From NCBI RefSeq assembly GCF_024519315.1, contig NZ_JANIIC010000002.1, forward strand, positions 248,001 through 312,000: a DNA stretch of 64,000 nucleotides. The letters run 5' to 3'. Positions 9,286-17,984 of the stretch are shown here, in pieces. Each line of letters opens with the position of its first letter. The first letter of the stretch is position 1. The notes beneath the pieces are model-generated. The model was given only the letters and a program-made list of their open reading frames with translations, was not told where the DNA came from and ran no database searches. The position numbers and the translations under genes are program-made. This stretch comes from Streptomyces malaysiensis subsp. samsunensis (GTDB lineage: Bacteria; Actinomycetota; Actinomycetes; Streptomycetales; Streptomycetaceae).

Positions 9286-11130
9286 ATGCCTCTGCCCCAA
9301 TTACCCCGCCGTCCGCGCGGTGCGCGGACCGCCACCGCGCTACTGACCGGCGCCCTGCTGCTGATCGCCACCCCGTCCGCCCCCGCGGCTTCCACGGCCA
9401 CCGCCCACACCTCCCCCGGCGCCTCGGCCGCGCCGTCCGCCGTCCAGGTCAACCAGCTGGGATATCTGCCGGACGGCCCCAAACGCGCCACCGTCGTGAG
9501 CCCGAGCACCACCGCCCTGCCCTGGCGGCTGCGCGACGCGGCGGGCCGCACCGCCGCCTCGGGCACCACCGCCGTACGGGGCGCGGACGCCGCCTCCGGG
9601 CAGTCGGCGCACCTCGTGGACTTCTCCTCGTACCAGCGGACGGGCACCGGCTACACGCTCACCGTGGACGGGCGCACCAGCCACCCGTTCGACATCCGCG
9701 CGAACCTCTACGACGGGCTGCGCGCGGACTCGATGTCCTTCTTCTACCAGCAGCGCAGCGGTATCCCCATCGAGGCGTCGCTGGCCGGTGCGGCCTACGC
9801 GCGCCCGGCGGGCCATCTGGGCGCCGCCCCCAACCAGGGCGACACCACCGTGCCCTGTGTCAGCGGGGTGTGCGACTACGCCCAGGATGTCCGCGGCGGC
9901 TGGTACGACGCCGGTGACCAGGGCAAATACGTGGTCAACGGCGGGCTCGCGGTCTGGCAGCTGGTCAACTCCTTCGAGCGCGCCAAGCGTACGGGGCACG
10001 CGGCCGCGCTCGGGGACTCCACGCTGCGCGTCCCCGAGCGCGGCAACCGGGTCCCCGATGTGCTGGACGAGGCGCGCTGGGAGCTGGAGTTCCTGATGCG
10101 CATGCAGATCCCGGAGGGCAAGCCGCGGGCGGGCATGGCCTTCCACAAGGTCCATGACGCCGCCTGGACCGGGCTGCCCACCCGGCCGGAGCAGGACGCC
10201 GAGCCGCGTGAGCTGCACGCGCCGTCCACCGCCGCCACGCTCAACCTGGCCGCCGCGGCGGCGCAGTGCGCCCGGGTCTACGCCCCGTACGACGCCGCCT
10301 TCGCCGCCCGCTGCCTGGACTCCGCACGCCGCGCCTGGGCCGCCGCGCAGGCGAACCCCGATGTGCTCGCGCCGGGCTCCGACTCCACCGGCGGCGGGGC
10401 GTACGACGACAGCGAGGTGGGCGACGAGTTCTACTGGGCGGCGGCGGAGCTGTACGCGACCACCGGGGAGGCGCGGTACCGGGACGCGGTCACCTCCTCG
10501 CCGTACCAGACCGCGAGCGATGTGTTCAGCCCGTTCGGCTTCAGCTGGCAGGCCACCGGGGCCCTCGGGCGGCTCGTCCTGGCCACCGTCCCCAACGGCC
10601 TGCCCGCCGCCGACCTCGCCCGCGTCCGCGCCTCGGTGGTCTCGGCCGCCGACGCTCAGCTGAGCCGGATGGCCGGCCAGGGCTATGCGGTGCCGCTGCC
10701 GTCGGACGGCTATGTGTGGGGCTCCAACGGCCAGGTGGCCAACAACGGGACGGTCATGGCCGTCGCCTACGAGCTCACCGAGCAGCGGCGCTACCGCACC
10801 GGGGCGCTGGAGACGCTGGACTATCTGCTCGGCCGCAACGCGCTCGGCCAGTCGTACGTCACCGGCTACGGCGACCGCGCCTCGCAGAACCAGCACCACC
10901 GCTTCTGGGCGCACCAGTACGACGCCTCGCTGCCGAACCCGCCCGCCGGATCGATCGCGGGCGGCGCCAACGCGGGGCTCCAGGACCCGGTGGCGGTGGA
11001 GAAGCTCCAGGGCTGCGCGCCCGCGGCGTGCTACATCGACGACATCGGCTCGTACTCCACCAATGAGGTGGCGATCAACTGGAACGCGCCGCTGGCGTGG
11101 CTGGCCGCGTTCGCGGCCGAACGCGGCTGA
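9286..11130 (+). CDS. Secreted GH9-family cellulase with N-terminal Ig-like domain
   Basis: A 614-residue exported inverting glycosidase cutting beta-1,4-glucans. A signal peptide (basic start, then [14 protein letters not shown], Ala-rich cleavage zone) is followed by a CelD_N Ig-like domain ([19 protein letters not shown], residues ~48-130). The (alpha/alpha)6 catalytic domain carries [13 protein letters not shown] with the catalytic-base Asp pair, the QNQHHRFW active-site segment, and [13 protein letters not shown] with the catalytic-acid Glu. ATG 9286 directly precedes the signal peptide; in-frame upstream codons do not encode a signal. No cellulose-binding module is seen. The upstream CebR box indicates cellobiose-responsive repression. 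A 13-bp hairpin follows. Confidence 0.94.
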   Translation: MPLPQLPRRPRGARTATALLTGALLLIATPSAPAASTATAHTSPGASAAPSAVQVNQLGYLPDGPKRATVVSPSTTALPWRLRDAAGRTAASGTTAVRGADAASGQSAHLVDFSSYQRTGTGYTLTVDGRTSHPFDIRANLYDGLRADSMSFFYQQRSGIPIEASLAGAAYARPAGHLGAAPNQGDTTVPCVSGVCDYAQDVRGGWYDAGDQGKYVVNGGLAVWQLVNSFERAKRTGHAAALGDSTLRVPERGNRVPDVLDEARWELEFLMRMQIPEGKPRAGMAFHKVHDAAWTGLPTRPEQDAEPRELHAPSTAATLNLAAAAAQCARVYAPYDAAFAARCLDSARRAWAAAQANPDVLAPGSDSTGGGAYDDSEVGDEFYWAAAELYATTGEARYRDAVTSSPYQTASDVFSPFGFSWQATGALGRLVLATVPNGLPAADLARVRASVVSAADAQLSRMAGQGYAVPLPSDGYVWGSNGQVANNGTVMAVAYELTEQRRYRTGALETLDYLLGRNALGQSYVTGYGDRASQNQHHRFWAHQYDASLPNPPAGSIAGGANAGLQDPVAVEKLQGCAPAACYIDDIGSYSTNEVAINWNAPLAWLAAFAAERG

Positions 11131-11150
11131 ATCGGCGGGCGGTCCTGGGT

Positions 11151-11184
11151 CGGCGGGCGAGGGGCACGGATCCCTCGCCCGCCG
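11151..11184. terminator. Bidirectional hairpin between GH9 and glutathione peroxidase genes
   Basis: A 13-bp perfect stem (11151-11163 with 11172-11184) around an 8-nt loop lies between two convergent genes, 21 bp after the GH9 stop. Confidence 0.7.
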
Positions 11185-11194
11185 TCACATCACC

Positions 11195-11683
11195 TCAGCG
11201 CGGCAGTTGCGCCTCGACCGCGGCGACGACCTCGTCCGCCTCCGGCTCGGTCCGCGGCCGGAACCGGCCCACGACCTCGCCCTCCGGCGAGATGAGGAAC
11301 TTCTCGAAGTTCCACTGCACATCCCCCGCCTCGCCCTGTGCGTCCGGCGTCCGCGTCAGCTCGGTGTAGAGCGGATGCCGCTGGTCGCCGTTGACATCGG
11401 TCTTCTCCAGCAGCGGGAAGGTCACCCCGTAGGTCGTCGAGCAGAACGTCTGGATCTCCTCGCCCGTCCCCGGCTCCTGCCCCGCGAACTGGTTGCACGG
11501 AACCCCCAGCACGGTGAACCCGCGCCCGGCATAGCGCTGGTGCAGCCGCTCCAGTCCCTCGTACTGCGGGGTGAGACCGCACTTGGACGCCACGTTGACC
11601 ACCAGCAGCGCCGCGCCCCGGTGCTCCCCGAGGGAGGTCGGCTCGCCGGTGAGGGTGCGCAGGGGGATGTCGTACAGGCTCAT
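11195..11683 (-). CDS. Glutathione peroxidase family protein (thioredoxin-dependent type)
   Basis: A 162-residue peroxidase reducing hydroperoxides. The peroxidatic site is NVASKCGLTPQYEGLE with Cys rather than selenocysteine; PCNQFAGQEPG and WNFEKFL supply the Gln and Trp/Asn of the catalytic tetrad. Actinomycetes make mycothiol rather than glutathione, so bacterial BtuE-like members are expected to use thioredoxin. A second Cys in FCSTTYGVTFPL could serve as resolving cysteine. Full family length and no signal peptide indicate a cytosolic role. It converges on the GH9 gene and is divergent from the DUF3761 gene. Confidence 0.94.
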   Translation of the reverse strand: MSLYDIPLRTLTGEPTSLGEHRGAALLVVNVASKCGLTPQYEGLERLHQRYAGRGFTVLGVPCNQFAGQEPGTGEEIQTFCSTTYGVTFPLLEKTDVNGDQRHPLYTELTRTPDAQGEAGDVQWNFEKFLISPEGEVVGRFRPRTEPEADEVVAAVEAQLPR

Positions 11684-11843
11684 GGGATCAACCGCTTTCG
11701 TCGTTCGGTGGGTGAGTCCAAATCTATGCGCTCATGGGCCCATGACGGCGGATCACAATATGAACACCGAGCGCACACAACCTCTTCACTTTTCAACCAG
11801 CGCCGTTAAGGTCGGGTCCTCACGTATCACTCAAGGGGGGACC

Positions 11844-12428
11844 ATGTCCTGGAATAACCAGCCATCACCGGCGCCGAGACGCCCCGGATGGGCACGCAAG
11901 CGCGTCGCCGTCCCGGTCGCGGCCGTCCTGCTCTTCGCCGGCGTCGGCATAGGGTCGGCCCAGGGCGACACGAAGTCGGCCGACGGCGACAAGCCCACGC
12001 CCAAGGTGACGGTCACCGTCACGGCCAAGCCCGCCCCGGTGAAGCACACGGCCGAACCGGCACCCACCGTGACGGTCACCAAGACCGTCACCGCGAAGCC
12101 GAAGGCTTCGCCCAAGGCGAAGAAGAGCGGTGAGGACGGCTCGTCCTCCTCCACCGGTGGTGGCAGCACGTCATCCGGCGGCACGTCGTCCGGCGGCGGC
12201 ACCTCATCCGGCGGGTCGTCATCGGGGGGCTCCGGGGGCGGCGGCTCGTCGTCGGGCGGGTCGTCCGGCGGGTCGTCATCCGGCTCGTCGTCCGGCGGAT
12301 CGTCCAGCAGCACGGGCGGATCGAGCAGCGGGGCCACCGCGCTCTGCAACGACGGCACCTACTCCTACGCCGCCCACCACCAGGGCGCGTGCTCGCACCA
12401 CGGTGGCGTCGCCGTCTTCTACAGGTGA
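11844..12428 (+). CDS. DUF3761 domain protein with Ser/Gly-rich linker, membrane-anchored or secreted
   Basis: A 194-residue protein. After a short basic start (PRRPGWARKRVAVPVAAVLLFAGVGIG) there is one hydrophobic segment that is either a signal peptide or an anchor. A Thr/Val/Lys-rich stretch with TVTVTAKP-like repeats follows, then about 75 residues of SSGG-type low complexity. The end is a small cysteine/histidine motif (LCNDGTYSYAAHHQGACSHHGGV) characteristic of DUF3761. The linker would span the cell wall and display the C-terminal domain. ATG 11844 has an AAGGGGGG site. Function of DUF3761 is unknown. A 12-bp-stem terminator follows. Confidence 0.82.
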   Translation: MSWNNQPSPAPRRPGWARKRVAVPVAAVLLFAGVGIGSAQGDTKSADGDKPTPKVTVTVTAKPAPVKHTAEPAPTVTVTKTVTAKPKASPKAKKSGEDGSSSSTGGGSTSSGGTSSGGGTSSGGSSSGGSGGGGSSSGGSSGGSSSGSSSGGSSSSTGGSSSGATALCNDGTYSYAAHHQGACSHHGGVAVFYR

Positions 12429-12440
12429 TCTGATACGGCG

Positions 12441-12468
12441 ACGGGGCGGGCCACCGGGCCCGCCCCGT
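12441..12468. terminator. Strong bidirectional terminator
   Basis: ACGGGGCGGGCC (12441-12452) pairs perfectly with 12457-12468 around a 4-nt loop, 12 bp after the DUF3761 stop and 19 bp before the convergent YceI stop. Confidence 0.85.
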
Positions 12469-12487
12469 TCACCTGCCCGGTAGCGGC

Positions 12488-13411
12488 CTATTCGGGCGGC
12501 GTCGGTGTGTCGTGGTTGCGGTACATCGCCTGGATGTCGAGTTCCAGCTTGACCGTGGGGCCGACCACGGCGATGCCACGGGCGAGCATATTGCGCCAGT
12601 TCAGGGTGTAGTCCTCGCGGTGGAGTTCCGCGGTGGCGAGGGCGGCGCAGCGCAGTTCCTGCTCATAGCCGCCGTTGACGGCGCCGAGGTAGGTGGTGTC
12701 CAGGGACACCGAGCGGCTGACGCCGTGCATGGTGAGGGGGCCCTGGAGGGTCCACTTGGGTCCGCTGCGCCAGATGAAGCGGTTGCTGGCGAAGTGGATC
12801 TCGGGAAAGTTGTCGACGTCGAGGAAGTCGGCCGAGCGCAGGTGGGCGTCACGGGTGTTGTTGCCGGTGTTGATGCTGGATGCGTCGATGACGACCTCGA
12901 CGCGGGAGTCCTCCATCCGCTCGGCGATGTGGATGCCGCCCCGGAAGCGGGTGAAGCGGCCATGCACATTGGCCATGCCGACGTGGCGGGCGATGAATCG
13001 GATGGCGGTGTGCGGCGGGTCGAACAGCCAGGTGCCGGGCGGGGGGAGCTCCAGCTGCTGGGAGGGGTCCATCTGCACCCGGCGGGCCGGTTCGCACTGG
13101 CCGTGGGCGATGTCGATGGTGAGGCGCTTGGGCTGGAGACCGCTGCCGGTGAGCAGCACGGTGTACTGCCCCGGTTCGAGCGTGGCGAGGAAGAGTCCAT
13201 GCGGGTCGGTGGTGGCCCTGGCCACCGTACGGGCGGCGCCACGCGTCTCGGTGACGGTGACCTCCACGCCGCCCAGGGCCTGGCCCACCGGGTCCAGGAC
13301 CTCGCAGCTGAAGGCTCCGGCGCCCACGGGCAGGGGCATCCTGAGTCCTGATCCGCGGTCCGGACGCTTGGTGCGCATGCGCCGGAGCAGTGCGAGGGGC
13401 ATTGCAGTCAT
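12488..13411 (-). CDS. YceI-family protein with N-terminal carboxypeptidase-regulatory-like domain
   Basis: A 307-residue fusion. Residues ~30-100 (FSCEVLDPVGQALGGVEVTV ... ATLEPGQYTVLLTGSGLQP) look like a carboxypeptidase-regulatory-type beta-sandwich. Residues ~125-300 form a YceI lipocalin-like barrel: GTWLFDPPHTAIRFIARH, VHGRFTRFRGGIHI, VVIDASSINTGNNTRDAHLRSADFLD and PLTMHGVSRSV. YceI proteins bind isoprenoid-type lipids in a central cavity. No signal peptide is evident, so the protein appears cytosolic. The start is uncertain: ATG 13411 or ATG 13402 both lack a strong ribosome site. It is divergent from the Fis-type regulator, and the palindrome at 13640 lies between them. Confidence 0.85.
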   Translation of the reverse strand: MTAMPLALLRRMRTKRPDRGSGLRMPLPVGAGAFSCEVLDPVGQALGGVEVTVTETRGAARTVARATTDPHGLFLATLEPGQYTVLLTGSGLQPKRLTIDIAHGQCEPARRVQMDPSQQLELPPPGTWLFDPPHTAIRFIARHVGMANVHGRFTRFRGGIHIAERMEDSRVEVVIDASSINTGNNTRDAHLRSADFLDVDNFPEIHFASNRFIWRSGPKWTLQGPLTMHGVSRSVSLDTTYLGAVNGGYEQELRCAALATAELHREDYTLNWRNMLARGIAVVGPTVKLELDIQAMYRNHDTPTPPE

Positions 13412-13639
13412 CTCACTAACGGTTTCTCTGGGGATGGGGGGGCGCGTCCATGATGAAGCCCCACGTTGAGCTCCGGACGCCGGGGGGGTGGGTGTCAGCC
13501 GTGGCCAAGGATCTTCCGTAGCGCCCCGATCAGCAACTCCCCCGCATGCGGGGAGACTTCGGGGTGGCGGAAGCCGATGTGCTCCCGGCGATCGGCGATC
13601 GGCCATTGATGATCTTGATCCAGAACCCGGACCCCGAGG

Positions 13640-13656
13640 TGTCTCATTTCGAAACA
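13640..13656. promoter_or_regulatory. Candidate operator of the GAF/Fis regulator
   Basis: TGTCTCATTTCGAAACA is an interrupted inverted repeat (TGTYTC-N5-GARACA) 27 bp before the regulator start, in the divergent region shared with the YceI gene. TGT...ACA palindromes are typical of AcoR-like Fis-domain regulators. Autoregulation is inferred. Confidence 0.5.
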
Positions 13657-13682
13657 GCGCCGGCGTATACGGTGGAGGGGTT

Positions 13683-15617
13683 GTGACGAGCATCGATGAC
13701 ACCCCCGCCGGTCCGGCCCTTTCGTCGCTGCGCCGCGCGCGGGACCGGTTCCTCGGCGGACGGCCGCCGGGCGACGGGGTCCCCGAGGACCTCGCCCAAG
13801 CCTGGCGGCGGGCGCGGTTCTTCGGCGTACCGCGCGATCTGACCGCCCCGCCGAGGGTGCGGCCGCCCGTGGACCCACCACTGCTGGCCGCGGCGCGCCC
13901 CGCACTGGACCGCGTGGCGCCCACGCTGAGCGGTGGGATGGGGCTGGTGCTGGTCGACTCCCGCTGCCGGGCGCTGTGGTCGGGCGGCGGCCGTTACGCG
14001 GGCACGTCCGCCGATGTGGCCGGGGTCGATCTGTCGGAGAAGGCGGTCGGGCACAACAGCGCCGCGCTCGCGCTGCGCACCGGACGCCGGGCCGAAGTGC
14101 ACGGCCCGGAGCACTTCCTGGACCTGTGGCAGGAGGTGTCGGCGGTCAGCGTTCCGCTGTACGAGCCGGCGGCGGGCCGCCCGGCCGGCGCCGTCACCGT
14201 GGTGGCCCCGCTGGCCGAGGACCGCACCGCGCATCCGGGCGCGGCCATCGCCGAGGCCACCGCGCACGCCGTCGAGACGGAGCTGCTGGGCCGGGCCCGC
14301 CCGCCGGAGCGGCTGCTGCTCGACGCGTATCTGCGTCAGCGGGCCGACGGGGCCGCCGTGGTGGCGCTCGACGGCAGCAGCCGCCTCGTCAGCCCGGAGG
14401 CCGCGCGGCTGCTGTCGCACGAGACGCTGACGCGGCTGGAACGGCGGGCCACGGCCCTCGTCAGGGACGCGGACACCGGGCCGGAGGGCGCACGCGCCGG
14501 GGCGCCGGAGGAGAACGCCGGGCCGGAAGGCGCGCGCACCGGAACACCGGAGGAGAACACCGGGCCGGAGGGCCCTCGCAGCGCGGCGCCGGAGGAGAGC
14601 GCCGGGCCCGAGGGCGCACACACCGCGACGCCGGAGGCGATCGCGGCACCGGAGGAGTTCGCCGTGCCGGACGGCGCCGGGCTCACCGTACGGATGTCAC
14701 GCCTGACGCACGGGGGCGAGGTCATCGGGGCCGTCGCCACGGTATGCCCGGCGGCCCGGCGGGCGCGGGCGGCGGAGCGCCATGGGCACGACCGGCTCCC
14801 GGGGCTCGTGGGCACCTCCCGGCCCTGGCGGCTGGCGGTCTCCGGAGCGACGGAGCTGGCGCGGTCCGCGGAGCCGCTGCTGCTGATCGGCGAGGCGGGC
14901 GTGGGCAAGACCGCGCTGGCCCGCGCCCTGCTCACCCTGCGGGGCTCGACCGCGCCGCATGTGGTCGACGCCGCCGAGCAGGTGCCCGGCGAGGTCCCGC
15001 GCTGGTGCCACGCGCTCGCGGAGGGGCAGGGCGGCGCAGCGCCGCTGCTGCTGCGCCACGCCGAGCGGCTGGGCCAGTCCGATGTGGCCGCGCTGCTCTC
15101 GCTGCTGGAGCGGCGGCCCGCGGTGCCGCTGGTGGCGACGCACACCCCGGGTGCGCCGACCGGCCCGTGTCTGAGCCGGCTGCTTGACATCCTCTCGGCC
15201 CGGTCGGTGGCGCTGCCGCCGCTGCGTGAACGCGTCGACGACATCCCGGCGCTGCTGACGGCCTTCACCGGGCACCCCTCCCCCGGACGTCCCCCGCTGA
15301 CCTGGAGCCTGGACGCGCGCCGGGCGCTGGAGCAGCACACCTGGCCGGGCAATGTCGCCGAACTCGCCCATGTCGTACGGGAGGTGGCCGAGCGCCGCCG
15401 TGCCACCGGGCCGGTGCGGCGCGAGGAGCTGCCGTACGGACTGCGGGTGCCTCCGGCCACCCGCCGGCTGAGCGGGATGGAACGGGCGGAGCGCACGGCG
15501 ATCCTGGAGGCGCTGCGCCGCCACGGGGACAACAAGGCGCGGGCCGCCGAGTCCCTGGGCATCGGCCGGGCCACGCTGTACCGGAAGTTGCGGGCGTACG
15601 GAATGGACCAGGCGTAG
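13683..15617 (+). CDS. GAF-AAA-Fis transcriptional regulator, sigma54-activator-like without GAFTGA
   Basis: A 644-residue DNA-binding regulator. Residues ~60-230 are a GAF-type sensor (LVDSRCRALWSGGG, VGHNSAALALRTGRRAEVHGPEHF). Four 14-residue GPEGAR...PEE repeats follow (266-321). A reduced AAA domain carries Walker A GEAGVGKTA (~402) and the late motifs LPPLRERVDDIPALL and TWPGNVAEL. The C-terminus has a Fis helix-turn-helix (residues ~602-640, NKARAAESLGIGRATLYRKL). The GAFTGA loop that contacts sigma54 is absent, consistent with streptomycetes lacking sigma54; such proteins act with the housekeeping polymerase, often on alcohol/aldehyde genes. GTG 13683 is chosen for its GGAGGGG site. 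An adjacent palindrome suggests autoregulation. Confidence 0.9.
   Translation: MTSIDDTPAGPALSSLRRARDRFLGGRPPGDGVPEDLAQAWRRARFFGVPRDLTAPPRVRPPVDPPLLAAARPALDRVAPTLSGGMGLVLVDSRCRALWSGGGRYAGTSADVAGVDLSEKAVGHNSAALALRTGRRAEVHGPEHFLDLWQEVSAVSVPLYEPAAGRPAGAVTVVAPLAEDRTAHPGAAIAEATAHAVETELLGRARPPERLLLDAYLRQRADGAAVVALDGSSRLVSPEAARLLSHETLTRLERRATALVRDADTGPEGARAGAPEENAGPEGARTGTPEENTGPEGPRSAAPEESAGPEGAHTATPEAIAAPEEFAVPDGAGLTVRMSRLTHGGEVIGAVATVCPAARRARAAERHGHDRLPGLVGTSRPWRLAVSGATELARSAEPLLLIGEAGVGKTALARALLTLRGSTAPHVVDAAEQVPGEVPRWCHALAEGQGGAAPLLLRHAERLGQSDVAALLSLLERRPAVPLVATHTPGAPTGPCLSRLLDILSARSVALPPLRERVDDIPALLTAFTGHPSPGRPPLTWSLDARRALEQHTWPGNVAELAHVVREVAERRRATGPVRREELPYGLRVPPATRRLSGMERAERTAILEALRRHGDNKARAAESLGIGRATLYRKLRAYGMDQA
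14478..14645 (+). repeat. Four in-frame 42-bp repeats in the Fis regulator
   Basis: Four consecutive 14-codon units each start GPEG and contain PEE or PEA near the end. They encode an acidic, Pro/Ala-rich linker between the GAF and AAA domains. Copies have diverged at several positions. Confidence 0.9.
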
Positions 15618-15683
15618 GGGCGGAAACAGTCACCAGGGGGCCGGTCGCAGGGGAGCCGGTCATGGGCCGTGGAGGGGGCGACG

Positions 15684-16241
15684 GTGACGCGAGACAACAG
15701 CGCCGAGGGCGATGCGGTCACGGGGAGACTGCTGATCCTGGAGTACGAGCAGGTCAAGGAGGAGCAGCGGGCGCGGATCGGGTTCCGGGACAATCTGCTC
15801 TACGCGACGCTCGCCGCGATGGCGGCCATCATCACCTTCTCCCTCCAGAGCCGTGGACGTCCGGAGCTGCTGTTGCTGCTGCCTCCGGCGTCGGCGCTGC
15901 TGGGCTGGGCGTATCTGGTCAACGACGAGAAGATATCGGCCATCGGACGGTATGTCCGGGAGGATCTGGGGCCCCGGCTGACGGCGCTCGTCCCGGGCCG
16001 GCCGGCGGTGTTCGGCTGGGAGCGGGCCCACCGCGACGACGGCCGCCGGATCTCCCGCAAGCGGCTCCAGCTCGCGGCCGACCTGCTGCTGTTCACGGTG
16101 GCGCCGACGGCCGCGCTCATCGTGTACTGGACGACGGAGCCGGTGCGGGCGGTGCTGCTGGCGGTGTCGGTGGCGGAGGTGGTGCTGATCTCCGTACTGG
16201 CGGTGCAGATCGTGCTGTACGCGGACTTACGGCGGCCCTGA
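15684..16241 (+). CDS. Four-helix membrane protein next to the conflict-system genes
   Basis: A 185-residue protein of unknown function. A charged N-terminal helix (EYEQVKEEQRARIGFRDN) leads into four predicted membrane helices: ~38-55 (LLYATLAAMAAIITFSL), 61-79, ~127-148 and ~152-178. GTG 15684 is chosen over GTG 15669 because GGAGGGGG lies five bases before it. Codon 182 is TTA (16227-16229), so translation should depend on the bldA tRNA. It is 108 bp upstream of the EAD-nucleosidase on the same strand; four-helix membrane proteins are common as membrane-directed partners in conflict systems, so a role there is plausible but unproven. An 18-bp tandem duplication begins just before its stop codon. 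Confidence 0.78.
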   Translation: MTRDNSAEGDAVTGRLLILEYEQVKEEQRARIGFRDNLLYATLAAMAAIITFSLQSRGRPELLLLLPPASALLGWAYLVNDEKISAIGRYVREDLGPRLTALVPGRPAVFGWERAHRDDGRRISRKRLQLAADLLLFTVAPTAALIVYWTTEPVRAVLLAVSVAEVVLISVLAVQIVLYADLRRP

Positions 16242-16268
16242 CGCATGAAGCGGCCCTGACGCATGAAG
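16233..16268. repeat. 18-bp tandem duplication over the stop codon of the membrane protein gene
   Basis: CGGCCCTGACGCATGAAG is present twice, perfectly, at 16233-16250 and 16251-16268. The first copy contains the TGA stop codon (16239-16241). Confidence 0.95.
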
Positions 16269-16349
16269 CTCATGCGGTTTCCCTCAGGGCCTCGGATCCG
16301 CCGCGTCAGGTCCGTAAGGTGTCGGCAGAGGCTGTCCTAGGGGGGATCC

Positions 16350-17615
16350 GTGGGCGCTGGTGGCAATGGGGATACGGCGCGGGCCGATGTGGTGGTCCTG
16401 ACCGCGCTCGAGGTCGAGTACCGGGCGGTCCGGGCCCATCTGGAGGATCCGCGCCCGGTCCGTGCGGAGCGGGGCGCGCTGTTCGAGCTGGGCGTGTTCC
16501 GGGACGGGTCCGCCGAGCGGACGGTCGCCATCCATATGACGGGCCCGGGGAATCCGGGCGCCGCGGCCTCGGTCGAGCGCGCCGCGGCGCTCTTCGCGCC
16601 CCGGGCGCTGCTGTTCGTAGGGGTCGCGGGCGGCGTCAAGGACGTCGCGCTGGGCGATGTGGTGGCCGCCGACGCGGTGTACGACTACGAGACCGGCAAG
16701 GACACCGAGTCGGGGTTCCTGCCCCGGCAGAAGACCCATCAGTCCGCTTACGGCCTGGTGCAGCTGGCCCGGCTGGTGACGGTGGGCGACGCGTGGCAGC
16801 TGCGGATCCGCCCGGGGGACGACGCACCGCGCCCCAACGCCCATGTGAAGCCGCTCGCGGCGGGCGGCCGGGTGGTGGCGCACCACCGCTCGGACGTCGG
16901 GCTCAGGCTCACCGCCGGCGCGGGTGACGCGCTCGCGGTGGACATGGAGGGTTTCGGCTTCCTCGCGGGCGCGTATGTCAATCAGCAGCTGGACGCGCTG
17001 GTGATCCGCGGCATCTCGGATCTGCTCGGGGACAAGGGCGAGGCGCATGACGAGCGCTGGCAGCCCGTGGCCTCCCGGCACGCGGCCGCCTTCGCCTTCG
17101 AACTGATCGGCCGGATGCCGGTGGCGGCGGACGCCCCGGCGGACCGGCCGCGGGCCGCCGGGGCGCGGGCATCCGCCGCCGAAGCGTCGGCCCTCTTCAC
17201 CGATACGCCCACCCTCGCCGCCGATGAGCCCGCCCCCGCCGCAGGTACGCCCGCCCTCTCCGCCGGTACGCCCGCCCTCTCCGCCAGTACGCGGTCCCTC
17301 GCCGCCGGTGCGGTGCCCGGCCGCCCCCGGCGGCGGCTGACGGTCCGTGACCTCGGCGTCCTCGCGGAGACGCTGCTGGCCGTGTCCGGAATGACCTCCC
17401 CGGCGCGCTGGCAGCAGCTGCTCGATGAGCTGCCCACCGTGGGCACCGCGGTGAGCCGTCAGTCGGCCGGCCGGGCGGAGGCCCTGTCGCTGCTGCGCAC
17501 CTGCGAGGCGCGGCGCGCGATGGGAGAGCTGGCGGAGGTGGTCGCGGTGCTCGCCCCGGACGATCCGGCCGCCGCCGAATTCGCCCGGCGGGTCGAGGAG
17601 TTCGGATTGGAGTGA
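16350..17615 (+). CDS. Nucleoside phosphorylase-fold protein with C-terminal effector-associated domain
   Basis: A 421-residue protein. Residues ~10-255 have the MTA/SAH-nucleosidase/PNP fold: VVVLTALEVEYRAVRAHL, the GVAGGVKDVALGDVV glycine loop, and AVDMEGFGFLAGAY with the substrate-binding Met-Glu. RGISDLLGDKGEAHDERWQ follows. A Thr/Pro/Ala-rich linker with TPALSAG repeats (~280-320) leads to an alpha-helical tail (~328-421). This tail aligns by eye with the N-terminus of the VMAP protein downstream, marking it as an effector-associated domain. In the known ternary conflict systems such fusions are effectors or sensors acting on nucleosides or nucleotide signals. GTG 16350 follows GGGGGGATCC. 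No TTA codon. Confidence 0.85.
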   Translation: MGAGGNGDTARADVVVLTALEVEYRAVRAHLEDPRPVRAERGALFELGVFRDGSAERTVAIHMTGPGNPGAAASVERAAALFAPRALLFVGVAGGVKDVALGDVVAADAVYDYETGKDTESGFLPRQKTHQSAYGLVQLARLVTVGDAWQLRIRPGDDAPRPNAHVKPLAAGGRVVAHHRSDVGLRLTAGAGDALAVDMEGFGFLAGAYVNQQLDALVIRGISDLLGDKGEAHDERWQPVASRHAAAFAFELIGRMPVAADAPADRPRAAGARASAAEASALFTDTPTLAADEPAPAAGTPALSAGTPALSASTRSLAAGAVPGRPRRRLTVRDLGVLAETLLAVSGMTSPARWQQLLDELPTVGTAVSRQSAGRAEALSLLRTCEARRAMGELAEVVAVLAPDDPAAAEFARRVEEFGLE

Positions 17616-17984
17616 CCCTGCTCACCCTCCGGCCCCGCCGTGCGTCGGCCCCGTGCCGTCCCGCCGCCGGACCCCGGGCCGCCCCGGGAGGGCGCCCTTG
17701 CCGCATGATCGCCGGAATCGACCAGGTGGGCCCCTGAGGAGGACGGCCCTCCGCTCACGGGCGCATGCGCCCCGGTGCACCGCCGGGAGATGTCCCCACC
17801 GCGGCGGGGCCCGCCGGGGCGGAAAACGATGTCGGGGGCTTCCTCGCCCCGGGGTGTCAGGGGAGGCTTGCGGGGCATACAAGTTGTCCCGGAGACCGGG
17901 CGGGTGCTGCCCGCGTATGGCAGGGTCTCCGGCGGGATCACCGGCGGCGGGGACCGGTGATGCGGCCTCGGGGGAGGGCATTGC
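17616..17984. other. Non-coding gap before the VMAP-MoxR-STAND operon
   Basis: This 369-bp stretch has no frame with convincing codon bias or a family match; short open frames on both strands look like chance in GC-rich DNA. It probably contains the promoter for the three-gene unit starting at 17985, but no clear -35/-10 pair could be picked. Confidence 0.6.

Noticed and set aside
12130..12483. Alternative frame through the SSGG-encoding repeats
   Set aside because: It reads as Arg/Ala/Pro low complexity and arises from the repetitive linker of the DUF3761 gene.
17622..17984. Small open frames in the gap before VMAP
   Set aside because: No codon bias, no recognisable motif, and no good ribosome site in frame.
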